Positions 26,789-36,219 of a DNA stretch of 64,000 bases are shown piece after piece. Origin of the DNA: Anoxybacillus tepidamans PS2 (GTDB lineage Bacteria > Bacillota > Bacilli > Bacillales > Anoxybacillaceae); the NCBI RefSeq assembly GCF_000620165.1, contig NZ_JHVN01000002.1, positions 62,001 to 126,000 of the forward strand, read 5' to 3'. A model generated the notes under the pieces. It saw only the letters and a program-made list of their open reading frames with translations. It did not search any database and was not told the origin of the DNA. Position 1 is the stretch's first letter, and every line of letters starts with the position of its first letter. Both the position numbers and the translations under genes were made by a program.

Positions 26789-27553
26789 TTAAGACCGATT
26801 TAAAAAAATGCGCACCGCTTCCTCATGTTCTTCTGATTCCCACAGCACGGCACATTGTTCAATTTCTGCAAAAAATCGAGCGCGAAACTCTTCAGTTTCC
26901 CATTTTTTTATCGCTGCTTTTTTATAGGCGCGCAGCACCGGAACAGATTGCGATAAATACGGATACAGAAGCTTTCTGCAGTCTTCTTTAACGTTTTCTC
27001 CGGAAATAAGAGAATGAATCCATCCGTATTCTTGCATTTTTTCGACAGGAATACGCTCCGCTCTCAGCAACAGATCAAGCGCGCTCGCATACGGAATCTT
27101 CTCGAAGAGCATTGTTGCCCCGCCCCAACCTGTCGTAATTCCAAGCGTTCCTTGAATAAACCCCGCTTTCACTCCTGCTTTCGCATAACGGAAATCACAC
27201 GCTGTCGCCAGCTCACATCCACCGCCCACTGCCGATCCGTTCAACAAAGCAACAGTCGGTTTAGAAAGCGTTAACAACGAATATAAAATGGAGCCCATTT
27301 TTGAAAGCATTTGATATGCTTCTTCTTTCGTATGCAAATGATGAAATTCGCTTAAATCGCCGCCCGAGCAAAACGCTTGGTCACCTGCTCCAGTAATAAC
27401 GAGCACCTTTACTTTATCATTTTTCTCCACAAGACGAATCGTTTCTTGCAAAGCATCCATCACTTCATAATTGATCGCATTCCGCTTTTCTTGGCGGTTA
27501 ATGGTAAACCAAACGATGCCGTCATAATCACGCTCTAACAAAACTGCACTCAT
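26789..27553 (-). CDS. Enoyl-CoA hydratase/isomerase (crotonase) family protein
   Basis: About 254 residues with the crotonase fold. Conserved blocks: RQEKRNAINYEVMDAL, the oxyanion loop FCSGGDLSEF (about 62-71), LLNGSAVGGGCELATACDFR and the LGITTGWGGATMLF stretch. Members hydrate or isomerise acyl-CoA thioesters, but the substrate cannot be told from sequence. The start is ATG 27553 after GGGGGAAGG; an open frame continues upstream into the rpmF terminator. It stands between rpmF and gerR. I do not recall a counterpart there in B. subtilis. Confidence 0.88.
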   Translation of the reverse strand: MSAVLLERDYDGIVWFTINRQEKRNAINYEVMDALQETIRLVEKNDKVKVLVITGAGDQAFCSGGDLSEFHHLHTKEEAYQMLSKMGSILYSLLTLSKPTVALLNGSAVGGGCELATACDFRYAKAGVKAGFIQGTLGITTGWGGATMLFEKIPYASALDLLLRAERIPVEKMQEYGWIHSLISGENVKEDCRKLLYPYLSQSVPVLRAYKKAAIKKWETEEFRARFFAEIEQCAVLWESEEHEEAVRIFLNRS

Positions 27554-27623
27554 CTTACCTTCCCCCTCTTTGTTATATATGTTAGTCGCACCTTTCCATT
27601 TTCCTTCTATTCTACAATAAAAA

Positions 27624-27657
27624 CGGGCATAAGGATTGCTCCTTATGCCCGTTTTTT
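27624..27657. terminator. Bidirectional terminator after rpmF
   Basis: A perfect 12-bp stem CGGGCATAAGGA (27624-27635) / TCCTTATGCCCG (27640-27651) with loop TTGC, flanked by A and T runs. It ends the ylbN-rpmF transcript. Confidence 0.92.
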
Positions 27658-27662
27658 CATCG

Positions 27663-27836
27663 TTATTTGTTAACAACATCTTTTCCTTTATAAGTTCCGC
27701 AAGATTTGCAGACGCGATGTGCTAATTTCATTTCACCGCAATTTGGGCATGTTACCATGCCAGGTACTTGCAATTTGAAATGTGTACGACGCATTCTCTT
27801 TTTCGTTTTGGATGTTCTTCTAAAAGGTACAGCCAT
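27663..27836 (-). CDS. rpmF: Large ribosomal subunit protein bL32
   Basis: A 57-residue ribosomal protein of the zinc-binding type: [19 protein letters not shown] at the N-terminus, then CPNCGE and CKSCG providing four Cys ligands. A zinc-containing form is the default under zinc-replete conditions. The start is ATG 27836 after GGAGGTGGAAAGA. It lies downstream of ylbN (YceD), a pair conserved across bacteria. Confidence 0.98.
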   Translation of the reverse strand: MAVPFRRTSKTKKRMRRTHFKLQVPGMVTCPNCGEMKLAHRVCKSCGTYKGKDVVNK

Positions 27837-27900
27837 TCTTTCCACCTCCTTAACAGGATTTAGAAGTTATAATGAAGGCCGGATCATGCCGGTTCTTCGC

Positions 27901-28419
27901 TTACTCTTCCTTTTTATCTTTATCAAAAAATTTTGCTAATCCAGCTAGGCGAGGGTCAATTTTATTTTTTGCCTGCTCTTCAGTAATGACCTCCCAGCCA
28001 GCCCCTGACTGCGGCGCCCCTTCTTGCCCATCCGCTTCACAAAACACTTGCATCGGAACTTCAAGAAGAACGAGTTCTTTTACAATAGGCAATAAATCAA
28101 TCGCATCTCCTTGAACGAGGTGCGTATCCTCATCGTTATTGACGTCATAGTCGTTCAAAAAAAACGTTTCCGTTGTCTGAACTGTAAACGGATAGGATAC
28201 GTCAACAAGCGTCCGGGAACAAGGCAACACCATCGTACCTTCAATCGTTAAATGAAACGTGAATTTAGTCGCACCGATATCCGCTCTTCCTGTTACACGA
28301 ACAGGTGAAATATCGCGGATTGAACGATCAATTTGCTTCAAATCGGAAAGATCTACTGTCTCATCAATAACAAGTCCTTTTGCTTGCAGCTGATGAAGCT
28401 GGTGAATAGACCATTTCAT
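27901..28419 (-). CDS. ylbN: YceD family (DUF177) protein YlbN
   Basis: About 172 residues, the YceD/DUF177 family that is nearly always encoded next to rpmF. The start is ATG 28419 (MKWSIHQLHQL), after AGGTGATTTTT. The core shows TLEGTMVLPCSRTLVDV-like text (LTIEGTMVLPCSRTLVDVSY) and ends in DPRLAGLAKFFDKD, a family signature. In E. coli and plants the family is linked to 23S rRNA accumulation; the mechanism is not known. It forms an operon with rpmF and faces divergent ylbM. Confidence 0.92.
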   Translation of the reverse strand: MKWSIHQLHQLQAKGLVIDETVDLSDLKQIDRSIRDISPVRVTGRADIGATKFTFHLTIEGTMVLPCSRTLVDVSYPFTVQTTETFFLNDYDVNNDEDTHLVQGDAIDLLPIVKELVLLEVPMQVFCEADGQEGAPQSGAGWEVITEEQAKNKIDPRLAGLAKFFDKDKKEE

Positions 28420-28565
28420 AAAAATCACCTCAAGGCAACAAAGAAAATTATACGTTTCGTTTTCTCGTTTGTCAATATTTTTTCTTTACAGTATAATGAT
28501 TGTCAGCTTACATACAATTTATCACTTTTCCAATAAAAATACAAAATCGAAAATGGGGAGAAAAA

Positions 28566-29783
28566 ATGAAAGCGGTCGGAATCGTTGTAGAATATAATCC
28601 GTTTCACAATGGACATCTGTATCATTTACAAGAAACGAGAAAACAGACGGGCGCAGATTGTATCATTGCCGTCATGAGCGGAAACTTTCTTCAAAGAGGT
28701 GAACCAGCGCTCGTTTCTAAATGGGCGCGGACAAAGATGGCTCTTTCAGCAGGCGTGGACCTTGTGATCGAGCTGCCTTATGCGTTTAGTGTGCAATCGG
28801 CAGAAATGTTCGCAAGCGGAGCGGTGGCTTTGCTTGATGCGCTTCGTTGCACCGAACTTTGCTTTGGCAGCGAACATGGCGAAATTGAACCGTTTATCGC
28901 GGCCGTGCATGCCGTGCAAAAACACGAGCAACAATACAATGCGCATATTCAGAAAGCGATAAAGACTGGAGTGAGCTATCCGCAAGCGATTACTGACACG
29001 TGGAAACAACTGCAAATCGATGGTGTCGACTTAACCCAACCTAATAACATTCTTGGTTTTTCCTATGTCAAGGCAATTGTAGAGCAACAAAGCTCTATCG
29101 TTCCGCGAACAATTCGTCGCATCGCCGCTGGGTATCACGACGAAACGGTTTCCCACCCGTCGATCGCTAGTGCGACAAGCCTGCGAAAGATGCTGAATGG
29201 ATCAGCTGAACAATTAAATGATATTTCACGATACATCCCTTCATATACAAAGCATGCACTGAAACAATATTATTCAACATACGGCACATTCCATCATTGG
29301 GAACATTATTTCCCTTTACTAAAATATCGAATTATGATTAGCGAAGAGAGCGAATTGCAGCGCATTGCCAACATCGACGAAGGGCTCGAGCATCGATTCA
29401 AAGCAACCATTATACAGGCAGAAACGTTCGCGCAATTCATGCAAGCACTCAAAACAAGGCGGTATACATGGACCAGGTTGCAAAGAGCATGTGCGCATAT
29501 TTTAACGAACTTTACGAAGGAACAAATGAAAGCGATGAAAAAACCGTCTTACATTCGTCTTCTTGGCATGAGCGGCAACGGACAACGTTATTTGCAGTCG
29601 GTCAAAAAACATCTGCCATTGCCGGTTGCTACAACGATGTCCCGCTTGCAATCGCATCCTATATATGCGCAAGAAAAAAAAGCGACAGCTGCCTATGCCG
29701 CTATTTTTCCTGAAGCGCTGCGCATCAAAATGATGAAAGAAGAATATGCGACCCCGCCAATCTATTTAAGTTTTTGCAAATAG
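28566..29783 (+). CDS. tmcAL: tRNA(Met) cytidine acetate ligase TmcAL
   Basis: About 405 residues, formerly YlbM. It uses acetate and ATP to acetylate the wobble cytidine (C34) of elongator tRNA-Met. The nucleotidyltransferase motif EYNPFHNGH is at residues 9-17; [15 protein letters not shown] and [15 protein letters not shown] follow, with a C-terminal helical tRNA-binding part. The start is ATG 28566 after GGGGAG. Divergent from ylbN and convergent with ylbL, whose 3' end it overlaps by 22 bases. Confidence 0.93.
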   Translation: MKAVGIVVEYNPFHNGHLYHLQETRKQTGADCIIAVMSGNFLQRGEPALVSKWARTKMALSAGVDLVIELPYAFSVQSAEMFASGAVALLDALRCTELCFGSEHGEIEPFIAAVHAVQKHEQQYNAHIQKAIKTGVSYPQAITDTWKQLQIDGVDLTQPNNILGFSYVKAIVEQQSSIVPRTIRRIAAGYHDETVSHPSIASATSLRKMLNGSAEQLNDISRYIPSYTKHALKQYYSTYGTFHHWEHYFPLLKYRIMISEESELQRIANIDEGLEHRFKATIIQAETFAQFMQALKTRRYTWTRLQRACAHILTNFTKEQMKAMKKPSYIRLLGMSGNGQRYLQSVKKHLPLPVATTMSRLQSHPIYAQEKKATAAYAAIFPEALRIKMMKEEYATPPIYLSFCK

Positions 29784-30775
29784 CGAAGCGCATCCGCAAA
29801 TGTATCCACTGGAACAATCTTCATGGTTGTTCCAATTTTTTTGGCCGTTTTTAACGCTTCACGATAATTCGAGTTTTTCGCCCCTTTTTCGTTCGGAGCG
29901 AAGAAAATGTCCGCTCCCGCCTCGTTGGCCGCAACAACTTTTTGCGAAATTCCACCGATCGGTCCGACTTCCCCTTTCATATTAATGGTGCCCGTCCCGG
30001 CAATTTTATGTCCTTTCGTAATATCTTCCGGTACTAACTGATTATAGATCTCTAAAGAAAACATAAGTCCAGCGGACGGTCCGCCAATTTTCTCCGAGTC
30101 AATACGAACAGGCGGATTCGTCACGATATTATAATCAGTCATTGGTGAAATGCCGAGACCGACCTGTTTCGGAGATTGAGGAAACGAAGCTAAAGTAAGA
30201 AAGGACGTCTTTTCTTTTTCGCCTCTTATCCATGTAATCGCTACCCGCTCCCCCTTTCTCTTTTGTCGGACATATTGAATGAGCTGTTCTGCTGTCTCAA
30301 CTTTCTTTCCATCAATACCGACAATTCGATCCCCTACTTGTAAAATGCGCTCCGCTGGCATCCCGGGCACCACTCCCATAACGTAAACACCATGCGGTCG
30401 GTATGACAACGGTTTGTGGGCGTTTTTATATGCTACAACAATTGCGGCCTCTTTAGACTCCTCCATGAGATGCAGCTGACGGATCGTATATTCTTCGTCG
30501 GTTTCTCCTTCTTGTTTAATGTCTTTCATTGGGTACAGTTCATAATAAGAACGAATATGGGCAAGCAAATACGATGCTACGTTCGCCCTTCCCATTCGCA
30601 CTGTTGTCAACATTAGCGTTCCTTGATCCTTATCTCCATTCTCTACATGAACGAGCGGCTCTAGCTTTTGCGCTGTCCCAGGCATCGTAACATAATACGG
30701 CAGCTGTACAAAAATAAAAAGAAAACTGACGACGACCCCAAGCAAAAATGTAATCATATAGGCTCGTTTCTTCAT
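29762..30775 (-). CDS. ylbL: PDZ and Lon-like (S16) protease YlbL
   Basis: About 337 residues: an N-terminal membrane anchor (about 5-25), a PDZ domain ([17 protein letters not shown], then [17 protein letters not shown]) and a Lon-type peptidase domain with catalytic Ser in [14 protein letters not shown] and Lys in [14 protein letters not shown]. Homologues act outside the membrane; SepM in streptococci processes a peptide signal, and YlbL in B. subtilis degrades the SOS division inhibitor YneA together with CtpA. The start is ATG 30775 after AAGGAG, overlapping the ylbK stop (ATGA). Confidence 0.92.
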   Translation of the reverse strand: MKKRAYMITFLLGVVVSFLFIFVQLPYYVTMPGTAQKLEPLVHVENGDKDQGTLMLTTVRMGRANVASYLLAHIRSYYELYPMKDIKQEGETDEEYTIRQLHLMEESKEAAIVVAYKNAHKPLSYRPHGVYVMGVVPGMPAERILQVGDRIVGIDGKKVETAEQLIQYVRQKRKGERVAITWIRGEKEKTSFLTLASFPQSPKQVGLGISPMTDYNIVTNPPVRIDSEKIGGPSAGLMFSLEIYNQLVPEDITKGHKIAGTGTINMKGEVGPIGGISQKVVAANEAGADIFFAPNEKGAKNSNYREALKTAKKIGTTMKIVPVDTFADALRYLQKLK

Positions 30776-31557
30776 AAATGCTGCTCCTTCCATTTCTCGA
30801 TTGCTTGATGGATTTTAGGCAGTTGTTTGCGCGCTTCCTCTTCCCCTATCTTAATGATTTCTTCCGTATGAGTAAACGCACGAGAATTGTATTGCTCAAC
30901 CCGCGGTCGAATCATGATGTCAGAAACAATTTCGCGGTAGCGAACGAGCTCGTCTTGCAAAATGTCAAGACTTTGCAAAATCACATCAAAAATAGAGCTA
31001 ATTTCTTCATTCACTTTTACGTGCGAAACATCTACACCGATGACAATATCCGCCCCCATCTCACGCGCTACCGAGACCGGAATGCGATCAATCACGCCTC
31101 CATCGACAAGCATGCGGCCACCTATTACCTCGGGAACAAAAATTCCGGGAATGGAAATGCTCGCGCGTACCGCATCAGCGACATCGCCGCTAGAAAAAAC
31201 GACTTTTTCACATCTTTGCAAATCGGTTGCAACAAGAGCAATAGGAATTTGCAGCTCCTCGATTTTTTTGCCTTTTGTTACGAGGCGAATAAATTCCTTT
31301 ATTTTTTTCCCGGAAATCAACCCCATTTTCGGAATAGTGATATCAATGAAATCATTGCGCCTAAAAGCTCTCGCTAACCGATACAAACGATCGCTTCCTA
31401 AACCAGTTGCATATAGCGCCGCAACAAGAGCCCCCATGCTACTTCCCGCTATGTAATCAATCGGAATCCGTTCTTCCTCAAGCACTTTAATGACCCCTAA
31501 ATGGGCAAACCCCCTAGCCCCTCCGGCACCAAGGGCTAAACCAATTTTCGGCTCCAT
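30772..31557 (-). CDS. ylbK: Patatin-like phospholipase family protein YlbK
   Basis: A 261-residue patatin-fold hydrolase. The oxyanion motif GAGGARGFAHLGV is at about residues 10-22, the nucleophile Ser in AGSSMGALVAALY near 40, and the catalytic Asp in VDGGVIDRIPV near 150, so the Ser-Asp dyad is complete. Likely an esterase or phospholipase A; the substrate is not known. It is coupled to ylbL by an ATGA overlap and divergent from ylbJ. Confidence 0.92.
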   Translation of the reverse strand: MEPKIGLALGAGGARGFAHLGVIKVLEEERIPIDYIAGSSMGALVAALYATGLGSDRLYRLARAFRRNDFIDITIPKMGLISGKKIKEFIRLVTKGKKIEELQIPIALVATDLQRCEKVVFSSGDVADAVRASISIPGIFVPEVIGGRMLVDGGVIDRIPVSVAREMGADIVIGVDVSHVKVNEEISSIFDVILQSLDILQDELVRYREIVSDIMIRPRVEQYNSRAFTHTEEIIKIGEEEARKQLPKIHQAIEKWKEQHL

Positions 31558-31609
31558 CCCTTTCCCCCCTTTCTTTCATTCTTATGGTCTAAAACGATTG
31601 CCTATACTC

Positions 31610-31638
31610 GTATATTAAACTACATGAGGTTGTACACG
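31610..31638 (+). promoter_or_regulatory. Candidate sigma-E promoter of ylbJ
   Basis: GTATATT (31610-31616), then a 14-base spacer and TGTACACG (31631-31638). The first box fits the sigma-E -35; the second matches CATACANT at the TACA core only. B. subtilis ylbJ belongs to the sigma-E regulon. Weak sequence evidence, supported by gene identity. Confidence 0.35.
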
Positions 31639-31665
31639 ACATCAAAATGAAAGGAGAGAAAAGAT

Positions 31666-31704
31666 GTGAACAAACGCCGTACTAAGGAGGCGACACATAT
31701 ATGA
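31666..31704 (+). CDS. Possible 12-residue leader peptide ahead of ylbJ
   Basis: GTG start six to nine bases after AAAGGAGAG, coding for MNKRRTKEATHI, with its TGA overlapping the ylbJ ATG (ATGA). The ylbJ ribosome site AAGGAGG lies inside this small ORF, so translation of the leader would keep or compete for it. The same ribosome site also fronts an ATG-TGA start-stop two bases earlier. Either could tune ylbJ translation. It may be chance. Confidence 0.35.
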   Translation: MNKRRTKEATHI

Positions 31705-32927
31705 AAGCAAAGGCGTATACGCTTCTTTTGGCTTTATCCGTCACCGTTTTTGCCTTGTCTCTTATTTGCTATCCGCAACAATCGCTCGAGGCTTCGATTC
31801 GCGGTTTAAATATGTGGTGGGAAGTCGTTTTTCCATCGCTATTGCCTTTCTTTATCGTTTCTGAGCTGTTGATCAGCTTCGGAGTTGTTCATTTGCTTGG
31901 TGTGCTGTTGGAGCCGCTTATGCGCCCGTTATTTAACGTTCCTGGTGTCGGGGGATTTGTTTGGGCAATGGGAATGGCATCCGGTTATCCGTCTGGAGCC
32001 AAACTTACGGCCCGCCTGTATCAAGAAAAGCAAATATCGACGATCGAAGCAGAACGCCTTTCCTCATTTACAAATGCGTCCAATCCTCTATTTATTTTTG
32101 GCGCGGTGTCGATCGGATTTTTTCATAATCCTCGGCTCGGGATGGTTTTTGCACTATCCCATTATATCGGTAATGTGTTTGTCGGCTTGATGATGCGATT
32201 TTATCGAAAAACGGAAGAACGACATTCTAAGCCTGTCAAACGTCCCCCTTTTTCCATTCGCCGCGCCTTTCGCATTTTACATAAAACACGTCTTAATAAT
32301 GAACAGCCGCTAGGAAAATTGTTGGGGGATGCCGTCCGTTCTTCCATTCAAACATTATTAATGATTGGCGGATTTATTATCCTTTTCTCTGTTATTAATA
32401 AACTGTTATATATGATCCATATTACTGAGCATATCGCTTTCTTGTTCCAATACGTGCTTCACCTGCTTCAGCTTCCGAAAGAGCTAGGCATCCCGTTTAT
32501 TTCCGGTTTATTTGAAATTACGCTCGGCAGCCAAATGATCAGCCAAGTTGAGCAGGCAGATCTTTTAGAAAAAGCCATCGTAACAAGCTTTATTTTGTCC
32601 TTCGGCGGCTTTTCCGTACAAGCTCAAGTAGCAAGTATTCTTGCAGAAGCTAATATTCGATTTCAGCCTTTTTTCATAGCGCGAATTTTTCACGGTTGTT
32701 TTGCTGCCCTTTTCACTTACATTTTATGGGATCCGCTTTATGTCCGGTGGCAATCGACTCATGAAACAAAAGGCGCCATTCCAGTATTTCTAACAGAACA
32801 TGCTTCTTCATGGGCAGCAAGTTATTATAAATTTTTGAGTGCATACGGGCCTATTGTTACCTTGTTATCACTATGCCTATATATATTGTTGCTTTTTCCT
32901 AAACTAAATAATAAAGAGGCTGACTGA
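31701..32927 (+). CDS. spoVV: Sporulation membrane protein YlbJ (SpoVV)
   Basis: A 408-residue membrane protein with about eight to ten hydrophobic segments and the nucleoside-transporter-like gate motif region (GFVWAMGMASGYPSGAKLTA; later FEITLGSQMIS and LSFGGFSVQAQVASIL). In B. subtilis YlbJ is made in the mother cell under sigma-E and is needed to move dipicolinic acid into the forespore. The ATG follows AAGGAGGCGACACAT. A small leader ORF overlaps its start. A hairpin terminator shared with convergent coaD follows. Confidence 0.92.
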   Translation: MKAKAYTLLLALSVTVFALSLICYPQQSLEASIRGLNMWWEVVFPSLLPFFIVSELLISFGVVHLLGVLLEPLMRPLFNVPGVGGFVWAMGMASGYPSGAKLTARLYQEKQISTIEAERLSSFTNASNPLFIFGAVSIGFFHNPRLGMVFALSHYIGNVFVGLMMRFYRKTEERHSKPVKRPPFSIRRAFRILHKTRLNNEQPLGKLLGDAVRSSIQTLLMIGGFIILFSVINKLLYMIHITEHIAFLFQYVLHLLQLPKELGIPFISGLFEITLGSQMISQVEQADLLEKAIVTSFILSFGGFSVQAQVASILAEANIRFQPFFIARIFHGCFAALFTYILWDPLYVRWQSTHETKGAIPVFLTEHASSWAASYYKFLSAYGPIVTLLSLCLYILLLFPKLNNKEAD

Positions 32928-32955
32928 AACGAGGGCTTTTTCCTGTTCAGTCAGC
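32919..32955. terminator. Terminator between ylbJ and coaD
   Basis: GCTGACTGAA (32919-32928, overlapping the ylbJ stop) pairs with TTCAGTCAGC (32946-32955), a perfect 10-bp stem followed by TTATTTT. Confidence 0.78.
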
Positions 32956-32969
32956 TTATTTTGCGTTTA

Positions 32970-33467
<498 letters not shown>

Positions 33468-33472
33468 TTATT

Positions 33473-34036
33473 CTATTCTCCTTTCTCTACATATGCATAA
33501 ATAGACACGGCAGTAATCCCATAAATTTCGTGTTTGACGCGCGCTAAATTTCCTATTTGGGGAGGGAGTTCAATGTCGTGCGCATGCTCCGCAACTACAT
33601 GTCCATCTCTTTCAAGCAGCATTTGTTCATCTATAAAAGAAATCAATTGTTGCAACTTTTGCTTTCGATAAGGCGGATCGAGAAAAATGAGACGGAATTG
33701 GAGCTTTCGTTTTACAATCGCTTTTAATGCTCGTTCAGCATCGTTCCGGTATATTTCCGCTTGGTCTGTTAACCCGCACGTTTTTATGTTTTGGCGGATC
33801 GTCTGAACGGCTTTAAAGTCGTGATCAACAAAAATCATACGATCCAACCCGCGGCTTAGTGCCTCAATACCTAGACCGCCGCTTCCGCCAAATAAATCGA
33901 GGCCCATCCCTCCAAAAAAGTAAGGACCAACCATATTAAAAATTGCTTCTTTCACTTTATCTGTTGTCGGTCTTGTTGACATGCCTGGAACCGCTTGCAA
34001 TGGTCTTCCTTTACATTTCCCCGAAATAACTCTCAT
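33473..34036 (-). CDS. rsmD: 16S rRNA (guanine(966)-N(2))-methyltransferase RsmD
   Basis: 187 residues (YlbH in B. subtilis). It methylates G966 of 16S rRNA with SAM. It starts MRVISGKCKGRPL; the SAM loop is in GLDLFGGSGGLGIEALSRG (near residue 45) and the catalytic motif DPPY lies in LIFLDPPYRK (about 131-140). The ribosome site is GGTGAAAC. It is cotranscribed with coaD. A 630-base non-coding stretch holding a candidate small RNA and a repeat lies upstream. Confidence 0.95.
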   Translation of the reverse strand: MRVISGKCKGRPLQAVPGMSTRPTTDKVKEAIFNMVGPYFFGGMGLDLFGGSGGLGIEALSRGLDRMIFVDHDFKAVQTIRQNIKTCGLTDQAEIYRNDAERALKAIVKRKLQFRLIFLDPPYRKQKLQQLISFIDEQMLLERDGHVVAEHAHDIELPPQIGNLARVKHEIYGITAVSIYAYVEKGE

Positions 34037-34126
34037 TATGTTTCACCACGTTTTTAAACGTTTTACCATTCCTATGCTATCATAAACTTATTGATAATAC
34101 CACACTTTGCCGTTTCAAGTCGTTTT

Positions 34127-34360
34127 TTGACAAAGGTTTTTCGGAAAGCATGTATACAAATTCAAGCATTGGTCATAATGATTAATGGCAACGTCCATAT
34201 GGATGTTGTTGCCAACCACGGAGAAGACTTACGTTTCCCCATAAGTTCTTCCTCCGGTTTCTCCTCTCCCTTTTCCTTTGGCTTACCAGCTCCTTTTCGA
34301 TGCGCAAGGAACGGGTAAGCATCAAAGGCCCCTGCAGGAAACTGCAGGGACTTTTTTTAT
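34127..34360 (+). ncRNA. Candidate structured small RNA with terminator
   Basis: A possible promoter TTGACA (34127-34132) with an 18-base spacer to TGTATA (34151-34156) is followed by three hairpins: TGGCAAC/GTTGCCA (34186-34214) with inner TCCATATGGA; GAAGACTTA/TAAGTTCTTC (34223-34251); GCTTACC/GGTAAGC (34281-34320) with inner CCTT/AAGG. A rho-independent terminator CCCTGCAG/CTGCAGGG (34330-34349) plus T7 ends it. The single-stranded part 34248-34277 is C/U-rich (CCTCC, CTCCTCTCCC), as in small RNAs that pair with ribosome sites. A 47-codon frame overlaps but lacks a clear ribosome site. Inference from structure only. Confidence 0.5.
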
Positions 34361-34372
34361 GAATAGCGAAGT

Positions 34373-34619
34373 CAAAAGTGTTGATGATCCATTATTTTAC
34401 CAAAAAATACAATGATACAGCTAAACACAAGCTTTTCTGCCTCTTCCCTCGAACAGGAACGCCAGCGGGCAAATGAATTTGCCCGCAAAGCGTTCGCTGT
34501 TCGAGGAGGGCATGCCTATAGTATGCCCAGTCGGCAAAGCAAGAGCTTCGCCGACTACGGCAGAAAAGCTAAGTGTAGAGCGATATCAATTGATTATGAT
34601 TGGATAATTCACACACCTG
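34373..34619. mobile_element. MITE-like structured element, copy B
   Basis: 247 bp, homologous to 11255-11503 along the whole length. Terminal inverted repeats CAAAAGTGTTGATGATCCA and CAGGTGTGTGAATTATCCA are less well matched than in copy A, and no direct repeat is found at the edges. The helices are retained: AGCTTTTCTGCC (34430-34441) with GGCAGAAAAGCT (34559-34570), CCTCGAAC with GTTCGAGG, GGGCAAAT with ATTTGCCC, GGGCAT with ATGCCC, and AGTCGGC with GCCGACT. It sits between the candidate small RNA and the 3' end of the next gene. Probably an older insertion. Confidence 0.78.
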
Positions 34620-34673
34620 TTCACAGCAAATTAACTCATCATTACCTTCACAAAACATTTTTAACTCTTAGAT

Positions 34674-36071
34674 TTACGAAGCTTCTTTAACATAAATATC
34701 GCGATCGTTTGTCCACACCTGGACAGAAAACCAACGCTGTATCATATCTGTGCTCATGTATAGCGAGCCGTTAATATCATAAATAATAACAGAACCTTCC
34801 CCAAAGCGATCATTTCCTTGCATATATACTGGAGAATTGACAAAAAAACGCCAATTATTGTGATCTTTTTCAATAAACACCGCCTCTCCCGACTGTTTTA
34901 CACGATACCCTAAATGCCTCATCGTTTCTGTAAATGGTAAAAGAATCTCCCCGTTTCGCAAAATCGATTTCACACCTTTTAATAGTCTGTTATTCACATA
35001 AACCCCGCCTTCATTCGTAAAAACGAGAGTGTGCGGTCTTTTCGTTTTTGATAATTCTGTAAAATATGTTGTAGTCCCCTTATGAACTTCCGATAAAGCC
35101 GCATCAAGCAAGGCTGGTGTGAGCATCTCTCCTTTATTTTGTAAAACAGAAGATAGGAATATATCCTGCTCCTCCTTTGTCAAGTTTTTTTGAATTTGTT
35201 CCATCGCCATTTTTGCTTGAGGGGTTACCGCTTGTTTTTGAAAGATGAGTGCGGTTAATAAATCGCCTACCCACTTGTTGATTGCACCACTCGGCCAAAA
35301 ATAAGAAGCATAGTATGCACGCCTAAGCTCTGTTTCTATCGAAGAAAGAGAGTTTTTTTCCGGCACAACAATGAGTGTTGGTGATACATGCCGATCATTC
35401 CATAGCGACCGCACAATTGTTATTGACGGAGTGTCCATCCCTTTTATCGGCTTAAGATCTGCTTTATCACGTCCGTACACTTCGATATGCTTATATACCC
35501 TTTTTGGCAGCTCTCCCGGCTGAAAGTAAAGAGGAAACGACAACAACTTAGTTTGCGACCAAGAATAAATGGTAAACCTTTCTTTTTTTATCCTTTCTTC
35601 TAGCGGAGCACCCGCAATCCACATTCCGTTTCTCGTCGCATAATCGACAAGCTGCACGTGAAATTGTTGAGGCTGCTTGGCTAACAATACGACGGACCAG
35701 TTCTCAAGCCAAATCGTCTTCGTTTGTGGCAGTGGAATTGTATATTGAAAAACAAGACGATCTTGTCCATTTGTTTTAACAGAAGTTTTTCCATCTTGTC
35801 CATACTTGAGTGTTTGCTGTTTCTTACCAACTGTATAATTCAAATGCTTAGCCCCAATCGGTATTATAATTTCATATGATGGATTAAGAGTCCCTTCAAC
35901 CGTTTGCGTAATTTCCAAAACGGTTCCGGTACGGCGAATATCAATCATATGCACTAATGGGATCTCATCGCTTTGGCTGTCGCTCTGTTCGTAGTCATGC
36001 CATTGCATATATACAGTTCCGCCGCTTATGCCTAAAAAAAGAACCATCATCAAAATAGCCGTTCGTATCAT
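34674..36071 (-). CDS. Secreted or anchored protein with stalk (copper amine oxidase N-like) domain
   Basis: About 465 residues, not recognised as a named family. An N-terminal hydrophobic segment (about 3-22) suggests export or membrane anchoring. Residues 30-150 look beta-rich; the middle is helical; the C-terminal ~110 residues (VYVNNRLLKGVKSILRNGEI through YMSTDMIQRWFSVQVWTNDR) resemble the stalk domain annotated as copper amine oxidase N-like, which often binds cell-wall or matrix components. The start is ATG 36071 after GAGGGATTGCACC. It sits between rsmD and ylbG, where I recall no such gene in B. subtilis. Function unknown. Confidence 0.8.
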   Translation of the reverse strand: MIRTAILMMVLFLGISGGTVYMQWHDYEQSDSQSDEIPLVHMIDIRRTGTVLEITQTVEGTLNPSYEIIIPIGAKHLNYTVGKKQQTLKYGQDGKTSVKTNGQDRLVFQYTIPLPQTKTIWLENWSVVLLAKQPQQFHVQLVDYATRNGMWIAGAPLEERIKKERFTIYSWSQTKLLSFPLYFQPGELPKRVYKHIEVYGRDKADLKPIKGMDTPSITIVRSLWNDRHVSPTLIVVPEKNSLSSIETELRRAYYASYFWPSGAINKWVGDLLTALIFQKQAVTPQAKMAMEQIQKNLTKEEQDIFLSSVLQNKGEMLTPALLDAALSEVHKGTTTYFTELSKTKRPHTLVFTNEGGVYVNNRLLKGVKSILRNGEILLPFTETMRHLGYRVKQSGEAVFIEKDHNNWRFFVNSPVYMQGNDRFGEGSVIIYDINGSLYMSTDMIQRWFSVQVWTNDRDIYVKEAS

Positions 36072-36219
36072 GGTGCAATCCCTCATTTAACTCACTTCTT
36101 ACAAATAAAGATATCAAAAAATATACACCATTTGTATAAAAATGTCGAAATTTGTTTATCTTTTTCAGAAACAATGATAAAGTAGTAAATTGAAGAAAAA
36201 GAAAAAGGGGGTATTGCAC

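Noticed and set aside
34364-34628. Target-site duplication around copy B
   Set aside because: The 9 bases on each side (TAGCGAAGT and TTCACAGCA) do not match.
34412-34690. 92-codon + strand frame inside mobile element copy B
   Set aside because: The equivalent frame is broken in copy A, and conservation follows base pairing, not codons.
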